From Acidobacteriota bacterium (GTDB lineage Bacteria; Acidobacteriota; Holophagae; Holophagales; Holophagaceae), in NCBI GenBank assembly GCA_016192145.1, contig JACPUT010000018.1:124001-188000 (forward strand): a stretch of DNA of 64,000 bases, read 5' to 3'. Every line of letters begins with the position of its first letter. Position 1 is the stretch's first letter. The notes under the pieces were generated by a model that was given only the letters and a program-made list of their open reading frames with translations, had not been told where the DNA came from and made no database searches. Below, piece by piece: positions 34,114 through 42,659 of the stretch. The position numbers and the translations under genes were made by a program.

Positions 34114-35103
34114 CTAAAGCATCTGTATGACTTCCCTGACCGCCTGGTTGAGCAGATCGGGGTGGTGCCGCGCGATGGGGGCGTCCGGATCCAGCAGGGG
34201 ATGGGGGTGGAGGGGTACGCCGAGATCCTGGGACAGGGTGGGGAGCACGGGCTCGGCGCCTTCCTCCAGATAACGCGTGAGCACCGGGCCCGGGAAGGGG
34301 GTGGAATTGGCAAGGACACCGCTAAGGGCCACTTCGCCAAAGGCCTGGATGCTAGCCACGTGGTCCAGGAGCGTCAGCCCCTGGCTCTCGCCGGGCTCCG
34401 TCATGAGGTTCGCGATGTAGAGCAGGGGGGCCTTGGAGACGGCGATGCTCTCCCGGATCTCCGGGATCAAGAGGTTGGGGATGGTGGAGGTGTAGAGGCT
34501 GCCGGGGCTCAGGATGATGAGGTCGGCCCTGAGGATGGCCAGGAGGGCCTCCGGCAGGGGCTCGGCATCCTGGGGCTCGAGCCAGATGCGGGCGAGGGGG
34601 GGATGGCTCTCGTTGACGTTGGTCTCGCCCCGGTAGGATCGCCCCTCGAGATCCTCGGCACAGAGGGTCACGGGTTGGAGGGTGGAGGGGTAGAGGCGCC
34701 CCGCGGTGACCACCACGGAGCCGAGCTGGCGGATGGCCCGCACCCAGTTGCCCGTGAGGTCCGCCAGGGCGAAGAGCATCAGGTTGCCCAGGGAATGCCC
34801 CGCGAGGGTGCCCGTCCCCTTGAACCGATAGTTCAACATCTCCGTGAGGAGCCCTTCCTCCTTGGCCAGCGCCGAGAGGCAGTTGCGGATGTCGCCCGGA
34901 GGGATGCCGCCCATTTCGGTGCGCAGGCGCCCGCTGGAGCCGCCGTCGTCGGAAACGGTGACGATGGCCGTGAGGCTCCAGGGGTCGCGGGGGCGAACGC
35001 CTTCCCGCTTGAGGGCGCGCAGCAGGGCCGCCATGCCGGTACCGCCCCCGAGGGTGACTACCCGCAGGGGCTGGTCAGGGTGGAGCCGGGGTTCCCGCGC
35101 CAC
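34114..35103 (-). CDS. yvcK: YvcK/CofD-like gluconeogenesis factor
   Basis: This 329-residue protein has VVTLGGGTGMAALLRALK, VSDDGGSSGRLR, IPPGDIRNCLSALA and ADLIILSPGSLYTSTIPNLL, the signature of the YvcK family. In Firmicutes YvcK binds UDP-sugars and is needed on gluconeogenic carbon and for cell-wall synthesis; the role here is inferred. The usual rapZ and whiA neighbours are missing. The start is GTG at 35103, 16 bases after the upstream TPR gene. Confidence 0.88.
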   Translation of the reverse strand: MAREPRLHPDQPLRVVTLGGGTGMAALLRALKREGVRPRDPWSLTAIVTVSDDGGSSGRLRTEMGGIPPGDIRNCLSALAKEEGLLTEMLNYRFKGTGTLAGHSLGNLMLFALADLTGNWVRAIRQLGSVVVTAGRLYPSTLQPVTLCAEDLEGRSYRGETNVNESHPPLARIWLEPQDAEPLPEALLAILRADLIILSPGSLYTSTIPNLLIPEIRESIAVSKAPLLYIANLMTEPGESQGLTLLDHVASIQAFGEVALSGVLANSTPFPGPVLTRYLEEGAEPVLPTLSQDLGVPLHPHPLLDPDAPIARHHPDLLNQAVREVIQML

Positions 35104-35119
35104 TTCTCTTCGAGGGGCT

Positions 35120-35653
35120 CTAGCGGCCGAGGGCGAAGCCGAAGGCCGGATGGTCGCGCATGTCCTCGAAGTCGGGCTCCATGCGGAAGAGGTAGGTCAG
35201 GTCCGCATCCAGCTCCAGGGCGGTCTTGAGACAGGCGGCGCAGGGCTCGTCCTGCTCCAGCTGGGCCAGGGCCACCGCCTTGAGGTAGTGGAGCTTGGCT
35301 TCCTTGGGGTGGGTCTTGAGGGCCTTCTCCAAGATCGTCAGCGCGGCCTTGGGATCCTTCCGGTTCAGATCGAGCTGGGCTTCGGCCTCAGGTGTGAGCT
35401 TGGTTTCCTTGGGCGCGGCGGTCTGGCGGAGGGCCAGGTTCAGGTAGCTCTGGGCACTGCGCTTGAGATGCCACTGACCCTGCTCGTGGGCCTTGGTGAC
35501 GAGGGCTTCAAAGGCCTTGGCGGCCTCGGTGCCCTTGCCCGCCTCCATCAGCTTGATGGCCTTGGCGAAATCTTCAGCCAGGGGATTGGGTCCCGCACCC
35601 TGGGGGGCGGCCTGGGGAGCAGCGTCTTGCTTGGCTTTGGCCTTGGTGACCAT
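35120..35653 (-). CDS. TPR-type protein of unknown function
   Basis: A 177-residue soluble protein with a Lys/Ala/Gln-rich N-terminus (MVTKAKAKQDAAPQAAPQGA) and three helical repeats, for example AKAFEALVTKAHEQGQW and KAALTILEKALKTHPKEAKL. Likely a protein-protein adaptor. GAGG sits before the ATG at 35653, which decides the start although the frame is open further. It is coupled to yvcK by 16 bases. Confidence 0.7.
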   Translation of the reverse strand: MVTKAKAKQDAAPQAAPQGAGPNPLAEDFAKAIKLMEAGKGTEAAKAFEALVTKAHEQGQWHLKRSAQSYLNLALRQTAAPKETKLTPEAEAQLDLNRKDPKAALTILEKALKTHPKEAKLHYLKAVALAQLEQDEPCAACLKTALELDADLTYLFRMEPDFEDMRDHPAFGFALGR

Positions 35654-35749
35654 GGATACCTCGTTGGATCGTCTTGTCACTATAGCAAGTCCGCCGGAAT
35701 AGGCGGAAAGTCCCGCTGGGGCGGGACTCTCCACGTCGGCGGATCAGGT

Positions 35750-36970
35750 TCAGACCTTGAAGAGCGCCTCTTCGCGATCCAGCAGCTTGGTGGCCAGGGC
35801 CACGGCGGCGGCGGCGAGGACGATGGTCATTCCCAGCGCCAGGGTGTATTCCCAGGCCACGAACTGCTCGCCGAACAGCTTGCGGATGGAGAGGGAGACG
35901 TTGAGGATGGGCACCCAGGGAAGGGCGGCCATCTTCTCCACGCCCGGGGCTGAGGAGAACATGCCGAGCATCATGACGATGAAGATCCCGGGGGTCATGG
36001 ACATGGTGGCTTCCCGGGTGTTCCGGGCCTGGGTGCCCAGCAGCACGATGATCGCGGAGAACAGCAAGCCCATGGGGATCACGAGGAACAGGGCCAGGAG
36101 GAGGTTGGCTGGATTGGCCAGGTTCGCCATGGCGGAGACTTGGGGGGCCGTGCTGGCCGCCGCCTGAGTGGAACTGGCGATCTCCTTGCTGAGGGAAGCG
36201 AAGCCCAGGAACCAGCCCGCCAGGGAGGCGACGGCGCTGCCGAGGCCGACGGTGAAGACCATGAGGAGCTTGCCGTAGATGATGGATTTCCGGCTGAGGC
36301 GGGTCGAGAGGAGGCTGAGAAGCGTGCCACGCTCCTTTTCACCCGCGGTGACGTAGGCGCCGTGCTGCATGGCTCCCGCGTACATCACGATGATGAGGAG
36401 GTAGGGCAGCCAGGCGCCCATGATCTTGCCCATCTCCCGGGCCTTGTCGCTGGCGTTCTGTTCCACCAGCTTGGCGGGCTCGGCCAGCATGCTGGAGGCA
36501 TGGGCGCTCTCCAGCCGGGCTTTCACCCAAGCCTGATTCTGTGATTCCAGGGCCTTCTTTAGGCGCTTGAGGGCCAGTTCGGAGGCCCGCTCGCTCTCAT
36601 CGACCTGGGTGGTGAGGGTGAAGGTCTCTTGGCGGGCCAGCTTGGCAGCGGCTTCGGGATCCACATCGAGGATGAGGTCCAGCTTCTGATCGAGAAGGGC
36701 CTTCTTCAGATCTCCTTCGGGTGCCTCGACGAGCTCGAATTCCTTGGTGCCTTTCTGCAGCAGGGGACGGATGGCCGAGGTCGGATCGATGAGCACCACG
36801 CGGCTGGGCCGGCCCTTCTGTTTATCCGAGTCGCCCTTCGCGAGCTTGGTCATCATCGTGAAGATGGTGGGATAGAGGATCAGCGGAAGGATGAAGGTGA
36901 AGAACACCGTCTTCCGATCCTTGGAGAATTCGAGCATTTCCTTGCGGAAGATGAGCCAGGTTCCGCGCAT
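35750..36970 (-). CDS. ABC-2 type transporter permease, NatB-like
   Basis: A 406-residue membrane protein. Residues 20-40 form the first membrane helix (FFTFILPLILYPTIF), then comes a large extracytoplasmic domain of about 150 residues, then six helices beginning LPYLLIIVMYAGAM and including the family block AYVTAGEKERGTLLSLLSTR. This layout matches NatB-type exporters of sodium or other small substrates. The start at 36970 lies one base after the stop of the ATPase gene. Confidence 0.85.
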   Translation of the reverse strand: MRGTWLIFRKEMLEFSKDRKTVFFTFILPLILYPTIFTMMTKLAKGDSDKQKGRPSRVVLIDPTSAIRPLLQKGTKEFELVEAPEGDLKKALLDQKLDLILDVDPEAAAKLARQETFTLTTQVDESERASELALKRLKKALESQNQAWVKARLESAHASSMLAEPAKLVEQNASDKAREMGKIMGAWLPYLLIIVMYAGAMQHGAYVTAGEKERGTLLSLLSTRLSRKSIIYGKLLMVFTVGLGSAVASLAGWFLGFASLSKEIASSTQAAASTAPQVSAMANLANPANLLLALFLVIPMGLLFSAIIVLLGTQARNTREATMSMTPGIFIVMMLGMFSSAPGVEKMAALPWVPILNVSLSIRKLFGEQFVAWEYTLALGMTIVLAAAAVALATKLLDREEALFKV

Positions 36971-36971
36971 C

Positions 36972-37727
36972 TCAGGCCTCCTTGCCATTGGCGAGCTGGA
37001 AGAAGACCTCGTCCAGAGTCCCCACGTTGAATCGCTGCAGCAGCTCCCTCGGCGGTGCATCCCCGTGGAGCTGGCCGTCGAAGATGATGCCGACGCGATC
37101 ACAGATCTTCTCGACCATGGGCATCACGTGGGTGGAGACGATCACGGTGCGGCCCTCGTCCCGCATGATGCGGAGGAGATCCAGCACGGTCTTGGCCGTG
37201 AGCACGTCCAGGCCCGTGGTGGGCTCGTCGAAGATCACCACCTTGGGATCGTGGAGCAGGGCCCTCGCGATGCTGAGTTTCTGCTTCTGCCCGGAGGAGA
37301 ACCCGTCGACCTTCACATCGGCGAAATCGCCCATGCCGAACCGGTCCATGAGGTGCAGGCCCCGGCGTTCCGCCGTGAGCGGCTCCACGCCCTGAAACTC
37401 GCCGAAGAGTCGGAGGATCTCCCGAGGCGTGAACCGGTCATAGACGCTCATGTCCGTGGAGAGGAAGGCCAGCTTGCCGCGCACCCCCTCCGGCTCCGCC
37501 TTGGTATCCATGCCGCACACCTGGATGCTGCCCTGATCCGGGAGCATGAGCGAGGCGATCATGCGCAGGGTGGTGCTCTTGCCGGCGCCGTTGGGGCCCA
37601 GCAGGCCGTAAATCTCCCCGGGCTTCACCGAGAAGGAGATGCCGCGTACGGCCTCGATGCGCTTGGGTTTGCGGTTTTTCTTGTCTTTGACGGTGAACGC
37701 TTTGTGGACGTTCCGAAGCTCGATCAT
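36972..37727 (-). CDS. ABC transporter ATP-binding protein, NatA-like
   Basis: The 251-residue ATPase has Walker A GLLGPNGAGKST, the signature GFSSGQKQKLSIARAL, Walker B VVIFDEPTTGLD and the switch His in VSTHVM. It pairs with the downstream permease to form an ABC-2 exporter. A basic loop, KDKKNRKPKR, lies between the first two strands. The two genes form an operon with GGAGAGAG before the ATG. Confidence 0.88.
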   Translation of the reverse strand: MIELRNVHKAFTVKDKKNRKPKRIEAVRGISFSVKPGEIYGLLGPNGAGKSTTLRMIASLMLPDQGSIQVCGMDTKAEPEGVRGKLAFLSTDMSVYDRFTPREILRLFGEFQGVEPLTAERRGLHLMDRFGMGDFADVKVDGFSSGQKQKLSIARALLHDPKVVIFDEPTTGLDVLTAKTVLDLLRIMRDEGRTVIVSTHVMPMVEKICDRVGIIFDGQLHGDAPPRELLQRFNVGTLDEVFFQLANGKEA

Positions 37728-37759
37728 GAGGGCTCTCTCCGGGTTCCAGTCTAGGAAGA

Positions 37760-37786
37760 CCGAGGACCCCGGATCGGGGTCCTCGG
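37760..37786. terminator. Stem-loop downstream of uppP
   Basis: CCGAGGACCCC (37760-37770) pairs perfectly with GGGGTCCTCGG (37776-37786) around GGATC. On the minus strand it follows uppP and is followed by TCTTCCT, so it can terminate uppP ahead of the ABC operon. Confidence 0.65.
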
Positions 37787-37829
37787 TGAACGGCTCGGCT
37801 CCGCCGGTGAACGGGGGAGGGCGAATGGC

Positions 37830-38717
37830 TCAACGGTGGGCGATGCCACCGAGCGAGTACAGCCCATCCACTCCGACGGTGCCCAGGATGAGCATCAGGG
37901 TGCCCACGCAGAGGCAATAGAAGGCGAAGCCGTTGAGGCGGGGCGAGCGGGTGAAGCGGTCCAGCATGCCGATGGCCAGGTAGCCGGAGATGGCGGAGAC
38001 CACCACGCCCACGGTGCAGGCCACGGCGGGGCTTACGCCGCCGCTGAGCTGGGGGAAGGCCATTTCAGCCGCGAGGGGCTGATGGGTGATCAGGGCCTTC
38101 ATCAGGTTCTTCGTCTCGAAGACCGCGGCCCCGAGGATGGTGGGGATGCCGAGCAGGAAGCTGAAACGCGCGGAGGCCGGCAGGCTCAGACCCCCGAACA
38201 CGCCCATGGAGATCGTGGAGCCGGAGCGGGAGAGCCCGAATCCGCCGCCCAGTCCCTGGATGCTGCCCACGATGAGGGCATCCCTGGGGGTGGCGGCTTC
38301 CAGATCCCGGGCGGAATCGGCCGTCGCGGCCTTCGCATTGGCCCTGAAGAGCATCCAGGCGGTGAGGAGTAGGAAGAATCCATAGACCCACATGTGCTGC
38401 TTGGACCACTCCTTGGCATGCCGCGTGATCAACCCGAAGGCGATGGTGGGGATCATGGCGAGGAAGAGGAGATAGGCCAGGCGGCGCCCCTCCGCATCCT
38501 TGCCGAGCATGCCCATCACCACGCGGACGAGCTCCTTGCGGAAATAGATGGAGAGGGCCACCAAGGTGCCCACGTGGAGCAGCACATCGAACGCCAGGGG
38601 CATGCCACGCCCCAGGAGCAGGTGCTCCGTCAAGGTGAGGTGGGCGGTGCTGGAGACCGGCAGAAACTCGGTGAGTCCCTGGACGAGGCCCAGGAGAATG
38701 GCGTGCCACAACTGCAT
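37830..38717 (-). CDS. uppP: Undecaprenyl-diphosphatase UppP/BacA
   Basis: This 295-residue membrane protein recycles undecaprenyl diphosphate for cell-wall and LPS synthesis. The catalytic motifs are GLVQGLTEFLPVSSTAHL at the N-terminus and GFGLSRSGSTISMGVFGGL in the middle; about eight membrane helices are present. The second motif is usually PGxSRSG, but here the Pro is Phe. GGAG precedes the ATG. It stands alone with its own stem-loop. Confidence 0.9.
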   Translation of the reverse strand: MQLWHAILLGLVQGLTEFLPVSSTAHLTLTEHLLLGRGMPLAFDVLLHVGTLVALSIYFRKELVRVVMGMLGKDAEGRRLAYLLFLAMIPTIAFGLITRHAKEWSKQHMWVYGFFLLLTAWMLFRANAKAATADSARDLEAATPRDALIVGSIQGLGGGFGLSRSGSTISMGVFGGLSLPASARFSFLLGIPTILGAAVFETKNLMKALITHQPLAAEMAFPQLSGGVSPAVACTVGVVVSAISGYLAIGMLDRFTRSPRLNGFAFYCLCVGTLMLILGTVGVDGLYSLGGIAHR

Positions 38718-38786
38718 GAAGGCTCCGAAAGACGAAGCTCCAGTTTGACATGTTCTCGGGAATTCCCAGGCGGAGCGCGTTCCCCC

Positions 38787-39101
38787 TCAGGTCCCCAGCG
38801 CCTTTCGGAGCTGAGTCTGGTAGGCCTCGAGTGCATGCCGACCTTCCTCGGTAATGCGAAACGTCGTGACGGGCAGCCTGCCTCGGAACGTCTTCAGCGT
38901 CTCGAGGTAACCCGCACCTTCCAGCTTTTGGGTGTGGGAGGAAAGGTTGCCCTTGGTCAACCCGAGCACCTTCTGGAGGAAGAGGAATTCCACTTCTTCC
39001 GCGGCTGCCAGCACGGTGAGGATGGCGAGGCGGGCCGGCTCATGGACCACTCGGTCGATTTCGAGGATGGAATGGAGCTGGGTCTCCTGTCGCTTGCTCA
39101 A
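38787..39101 (-). CDS. Winged-helix transcriptional regulator, TTG start
   Basis: A 104-residue DNA-binding protein with a MarR/PadR-like winged helix: VVHEPARLAILTVLAAAEEV, LQKVLGLTKGNLSSHTQKLE (recognition helix) and the wing FRITEEGRHALEAY. I choose TTG at 39101 because GGAGG lies five bases before it; the codon overlaps the upstream stop as TTGA. It is third in an operon with two paralogous membrane proteins and is a natural candidate to bind the palindrome in the operon promoter. Confidence 0.8.
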   Translation of the reverse strand: MSKRQETQLHSILEIDRVVHEPARLAILTVLAAAEEVEFLFLQKVLGLTKGNLSSHTQKLEGAGYLETLKTFRGRLPVTTFRITEEGRHALEAYQTQLRKALGT

Positions 39102-39856
39102 GGAGCCTCCAGGGCCCGCAGCTCCCGCCGCAGCTGCAGGTAGCGGAGGTGCTGGGCGAAGCCCATCCCGATGGCCACCGGGATCATGGCGATCAACAGG
39201 GGAATGAGGACCCAGCCCAGGTAGCCCCTCCAGAGCACCGGATTCCAGTAAGACGCCAAGGTCATCAGGGCCATGGGGGTCCAGACCATGCATTCCTGCC
39301 AACCCCGCACCCGGGCCCAGCCCAACCCGGGCAAGGCCCAACAAGCCGTCAGGCCGAGCGTGAGTTCGAAGGGCGACATGTGCTGGCCCAATTCCCCACC
39401 CGAAAACCACACGGCCATGAGCGGAATGGTGAATCCTGCGAGGATGAGGGACACCCTTGACCCTCCACGTATCCAAGCCGAAGTCCGGATCGGCTCCGGC
39501 TCCACCAGCCCGAAAGAATGGTAAAGCCGGGTCCGTAGCCAATCCTTTCCCAAGACCCAGGAAAGGGGCACGAGCGAGAGCAGGATGGGCCGGCATTGAT
39601 CCAGGAAATAGACCCAACCCCTCCAGGCGTGAACCTGCGCCGTGGCGGCTGTCATGGGGTGAGGGTAGGCCCGATCCAGGTGAACGGCCAGGGCGCCCAG
39701 GGCCACCCGATGGCCCACCAGCAGGATTAGCAGGAGTCCTCCCCAGACGAGGGGAAGGCCGCCCTCATCCCGCGTCCAGGCCGCATAGCGGCGCGTGAGA
39801 TCGGTGAGGCTGTCCAGGTTTTTGGGATTGATTTTCAACGCGTCTCCGGAGTTCAT
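39098..39856 (-). CDS. Membrane protein, paralog of its upstream neighbour
   Basis: A 252-residue protein with about six transmembrane helices. It shares with the adjacent gene the start motif LTDLTRRYAAWTRDEGGLPL, a VLGKD segment after the third helix, SPFELTLGLTACWALPGLGW and the C-terminal QHLRYLQLRRELRALE. No family is recognised. The ATG at 39856 overlaps the upstream stop (ATGA). Confidence 0.7.
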   Translation of the reverse strand: MNSGDALKINPKNLDSLTDLTRRYAAWTRDEGGLPLVWGGLLLILLVGHRVALGALAVHLDRAYPHPMTAATAQVHAWRGWVYFLDQCRPILLSLVPLSWVLGKDWLRTRLYHSFGLVEPEPIRTSAWIRGGSRVSLILAGFTIPLMAVWFSGGELGQHMSPFELTLGLTACWALPGLGWARVRGWQECMVWTPMALMTLASYWNPVLWRGYLGWVLIPLLIAMIPVAIGMGFAQHLRYLQLRRELRALEAP

Positions 39857-40605
39857 GAAACCTCCAGGGTCAAGAGCTCCCGACGCAGGTTCCGGAACCG
39901 GAGGTGTTGCACACACCCCAGCCCGATGGCCGCGGGAGCGACGAGGAAGATGTACAGCAGTACGAGCACCAGGGGCGCGCCCAGGTAGGTGATGCGCGAG
40001 GCCATGGGCGTCCATAGAAAGAGGAGGGATATCAGCGCCATGGGGGCCCAGACCAGGTTCTCAAGCCAGCCTCGAACCCGCGTCCAGCCCAGCCACGGCA
40101 AGGCCCAACAGGCCGTCAGACCCAAGATCACCTCAAAAGGGGACAACCGTAGGAAAAGCTCTCCACCATTGTCCAGGGCCGCGAGGATCGGGATGCAAAC
40201 GGCGGCCAGGAGGATCAGCAGCCGGGTGCCCCGCTGAACCCAGATCGACGCGTGGCTGAACTCGGGTTCAACGACCCCGAGGATCTGATAGCGGCTTGCG
40301 CGGAAGGCATCCTTGCCCAACACCCAGGCCAGCGGAAGGAGCACCGCGACCACGGGGTGGACCTGATTTAGGAAATAGGGCCATCCCTTCCAGCCATGGA
40401 TCACCGCGGAGCTCGGCTCCATGGGAGTGGGATGGGTGCGTTGCAGTGCGTAGGCCAGGAAGAGGAGGCCCACCCTGAGGCCCACCTGCAAGGCGAGGGT
40501 GAGTCCGCCCCAGGCCAGGGGGAGGCCACCTTCCTCGCGGCCCCACGCTGCATAGCGACGGGTGAGGTCGGACAGTTGCTGGAGTCTGCCAGTGTCTGGG
40601 TGCAT
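39853..40605 (-). CDS. Membrane protein, first gene of a palindrome-controlled operon
   Basis: A 250-residue six-helix membrane protein paralogous to the next gene: LSDLTRRYAAWGREEGGLPL, WVLGKDAFRASRY, SPFEVILGLTACWALPWLGW and QHLRFRNLRRELLTLE match block by block. The two probably arose by tandem duplication and may form a heteromer. GAGG precedes the ATG at 40605. A TTGACA-type promoter with an embedded palindrome lies directly upstream. Function is unknown. Confidence 0.7.
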   Translation of the reverse strand: MHPDTGRLQQLSDLTRRYAAWGREEGGLPLAWGGLTLALQVGLRVGLLFLAYALQRTHPTPMEPSSAVIHGWKGWPYFLNQVHPVVAVLLPLAWVLGKDAFRASRYQILGVVEPEFSHASIWVQRGTRLLILLAAVCIPILAALDNGGELFLRLSPFEVILGLTACWALPWLGWTRVRGWLENLVWAPMALISLLFLWTPMASRITYLGAPLVLVLLYIFLVAPAAIGLGCVQHLRFRNLRRELLTLEVS

Positions 40606-40627
40606 GGGGGCCTCTGGATGTGCAGAC

Positions 40628-40656
40628 AAGTTTGCAGTGCAAACTGTTCTTGTCAA
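40628..40656 (-). promoter_or_regulatory. Promoter with a perfect 17-base palindromic operator
   Basis: On the minus strand TTGACA (40656-40651) is followed 17 bases later by AAACTT (40633-40628), a weak -10. Between and over them lies AGTTTGCA-G-TGCAAACT (40629-40645), perfect 8-bp arms around one base. A dimeric regulator bound here would block RNA polymerase. The start codon of the first membrane-protein gene is 23 bases downstream. Confidence 0.6.
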
Positions 40657-40694
40657 CCCCGCATCCCCTTTCCGTTTCGGCCATGCTTCTATCC

Positions 40695-41732
40695 ATGAAA
40701 CCAAGCCTCGATTTCCGATCCGACACGGTCACCCAGCCGTCTCCCGAGATGCGCCGGGCCATGGCTGAGGCCGTGGTGGGCGACGACGTGCTGGAACACG
40801 ATCCCACCCTGGCCCGGCTCGAAGCCCGGGTGGCCGAGCTGGTGGGCATGGAGGGGGCCCTCTGGACCCCCACGGGTTGCATGGCGAACCTCATCGCCCT
40901 GATGCTGCACCTGCAGCGGGGAGATCGGTTCCTGGCCCCGGATCAGGCCCACGTGCTGGGCTCCGAGCTGGGCACCGCCGCCTGGCTGGCCGGGGGCATG
41001 CCGCACGCGCTGCCCTGGGATGGGGGCCCGGGCCGTCCGAAGGCGGAGACGGTGAGCGCCGCAGCGGGCCGCCCCGGCCCTTATTTCAATTTGCGCACCA
41101 CGCTCCTGTGCCTGGAGAACACCCACAACTTCGCCGGCGGTGCCGTCACCCCCGTGGCGGAGCAGGAGGCCCTGGTGGCCGCTGCCAAGGCCGCCGGTCT
41201 CAAGGTGCACGTGGATGGCGCCCGCATCTGGCATGCGGCCGCGGCCCTGGGCTGCGAGGTGAGGGCCCTCACGCGGGGCGTGGATACGGTGCAGGTCTGC
41301 CTCTCCAAGGGGCTGGGCGCGCCCATGGGCAGCCTCGTGTGCGGCACCCGGGGTGCCATGGAGGAGGCCCGGAGGATCCGGAAGATGCTGGGCGGCGGTG
41401 TCCGCCAGGGTGGGGTGGTGGGCGCGGCCGGCCTCGTGGCCCTCGACTACCTTCCGCGGATTCCCGAGGACCACGCCAAGGCCCGGCTGCTCGCGGAGGG
41501 CCTCCGGGGCATGGGCTTCACCCTGGCGATGCCGGAGACGAACATCCTGCTGATGGAGGTGCCCCAGGCCGCACCGGCGCTGGAATTGCTGGCGAAGGCC
41601 GGGGTCCTGGCGGTGCCCGTGGGGAACCGGATCCGGTTCATTCCCCACCGGGATCTCTCCGAAGCCGAGGTCCGCGAGGCCCTGGCGCGCATCGCGCCGG
41701 TGGCGGAGGCCATCCTGAAGGGAGCCGCGTGA
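40695..41732 (+). CDS. Low-specificity L-threonine aldolase
   Basis: A 345-residue PLP enzyme (fold type I) that cleaves threonine or allo-threonine to glycine and acetaldehyde. DFRSDTVTQPSPEMRRAMAE at the start, GDDVLEHDPT, LENTHNFAGG, VHVDGARIWHAA and the PLP-binding Lys in VCLSKGLGAPMGS are the family marks. Two in-frame ATGs (40683 and 40695) are possible; the second gives the usual N-terminus. It is coupled to the next gene by TGATG-like overlap at 41730-41734. Confidence 0.9.
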   Translation: MKPSLDFRSDTVTQPSPEMRRAMAEAVVGDDVLEHDPTLARLEARVAELVGMEGALWTPTGCMANLIALMLHLQRGDRFLAPDQAHVLGSELGTAAWLAGGMPHALPWDGGPGRPKAETVSAAAGRPGPYFNLRTTLLCLENTHNFAGGAVTPVAEQEALVAAAKAAGLKVHVDGARIWHAAAALGCEVRALTRGVDTVQVCLSKGLGAPMGSLVCGTRGAMEEARRIRKMLGGGVRQGGVVGAAGLVALDYLPRIPEDHAKARLLAEGLRGMGFTLAMPETNILLMEVPQAAPALELLAKAGVLAVPVGNRIRFIPHRDLSEAEVREALARIAPVAEAILKGAA

Positions 41733-42628
41733 TGCGCAAAGGCCTGATCGCCGGAATCGGGGTGGGTGTCCTGGGCCTGGGGGGCCTGGGCTGGTGGCTT
41801 TGGCAAGAGCAGCTGCAGCCGCTCCCCCTGGCCCCAGAGGCCGAGCTGTGGGAGCAGCCCAACCCGGAAGGGGAGCAGGACTTGGCCCAACTGGAAATCC
41901 TGCTGGCCGCCGGCCCCGGGGCCCAGGCCCTGCTGCGGAACCAGTGCTTCGAGCCCCTGCTGGAGCAGCAGGATGGGCGCTGGATCGGGATCCTCGCCGA
42001 GGCCGCCTGGCACAGCCGCCACGAGAAACGGTGGCGCTTCAAGCCCCGCCCGGGCCTGCGATTCCAGGATGGCCACGCGCTGGATGCGGCGACCCTCGTG
42101 GCCACCTTCCCCGCCTGGGCGCCGGCGGAGCTCAAGGCGGATCTGAAGCAGTCGCAGGTGGTGGATGGCATGGCCGAGTTCCGCTTCCAGCACGCCCAAC
42201 CTGGAGCGGCGGTGGCCTTCGCGGCCGCGCCGGTGCGGGATGCCCTCACGGGCATGGGCACGGGCCCTTACCGGCTTTCCGCGGATGGCACGGCGCTGGA
42301 ACGCTCCGACTTCTTCCGCCATGGGCGGGCGGGGTTCCAATCCCTGAGGCTCAGCACGGATGCCGCCCTGTTGGAGGGGAACGCCTGGGCTTCGAGCCTC
42401 CTGGCCAAGCGCTGGGCCATCGCCCAGTACCCCGGCCAGGTGCCCGGGGAGGCCATGGCCCAGGTCCGGCTCGGCGCCTACGATGACCTGCGCATGGCCG
42501 ATGGCTCCGTTTGGTTCATCAGCCGCCGCCTGCGGCGCCTGCGGCCGGTGAAGGCCGACTGGGCCCGTACCCGCCTCTTCGGCGTGTGGCGGGCGGATTA
42601 CGAACTGCAACGCAAGGAGGAGCCCTGA
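41732..42628 (+). CDS. Short membrane-anchored protein resembling family-5 solute-binding proteins
   Basis: A 298-residue protein with one N-terminal membrane helix (LIAGIGVGVLGLGGLGWWLW). Residues about 60-150 resemble the first lobe of SBP family 5: LRNQCFEPLLEQQDGRWIGI, WRFKPRPGLRFQDGHALDAATLV and GTGPYRLSADG. The family usually has about 500 residues, so the C-terminal lobe is largely missing. No ABC permease is adjacent. It may bind a peptide-like ligand or may be a structural remnant. Confidence 0.65.
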   Translation: MRKGLIAGIGVGVLGLGGLGWWLWQEQLQPLPLAPEAELWEQPNPEGEQDLAQLEILLAAGPGAQALLRNQCFEPLLEQQDGRWIGILAEAAWHSRHEKRWRFKPRPGLRFQDGHALDAATLVATFPAWAPAELKADLKQSQVVDGMAEFRFQHAQPGAAVAFAAAPVRDALTGMGTGPYRLSADGTALERSDFFRHGRAGFQSLRLSTDAALLEGNAWASSLLAKRWAIAQYPGQVPGEAMAQVRLGAYDDLRMADGSVWFISRRLRRLRPVKADWARTRLFGVWRADYELQRKEEP

Positions 42629-42659
42629 GGGGCACCTTCCTTTTTCGTTAGCACCGCGA

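Noticed and set aside
38787-39617. 276-residue version of the winged-helix regulator
   Set aside because: The extra N-terminal part is out of frame with the real membrane-protein gene it overlaps. The TTG at 39101 with GGAGG gives a compact regulator.
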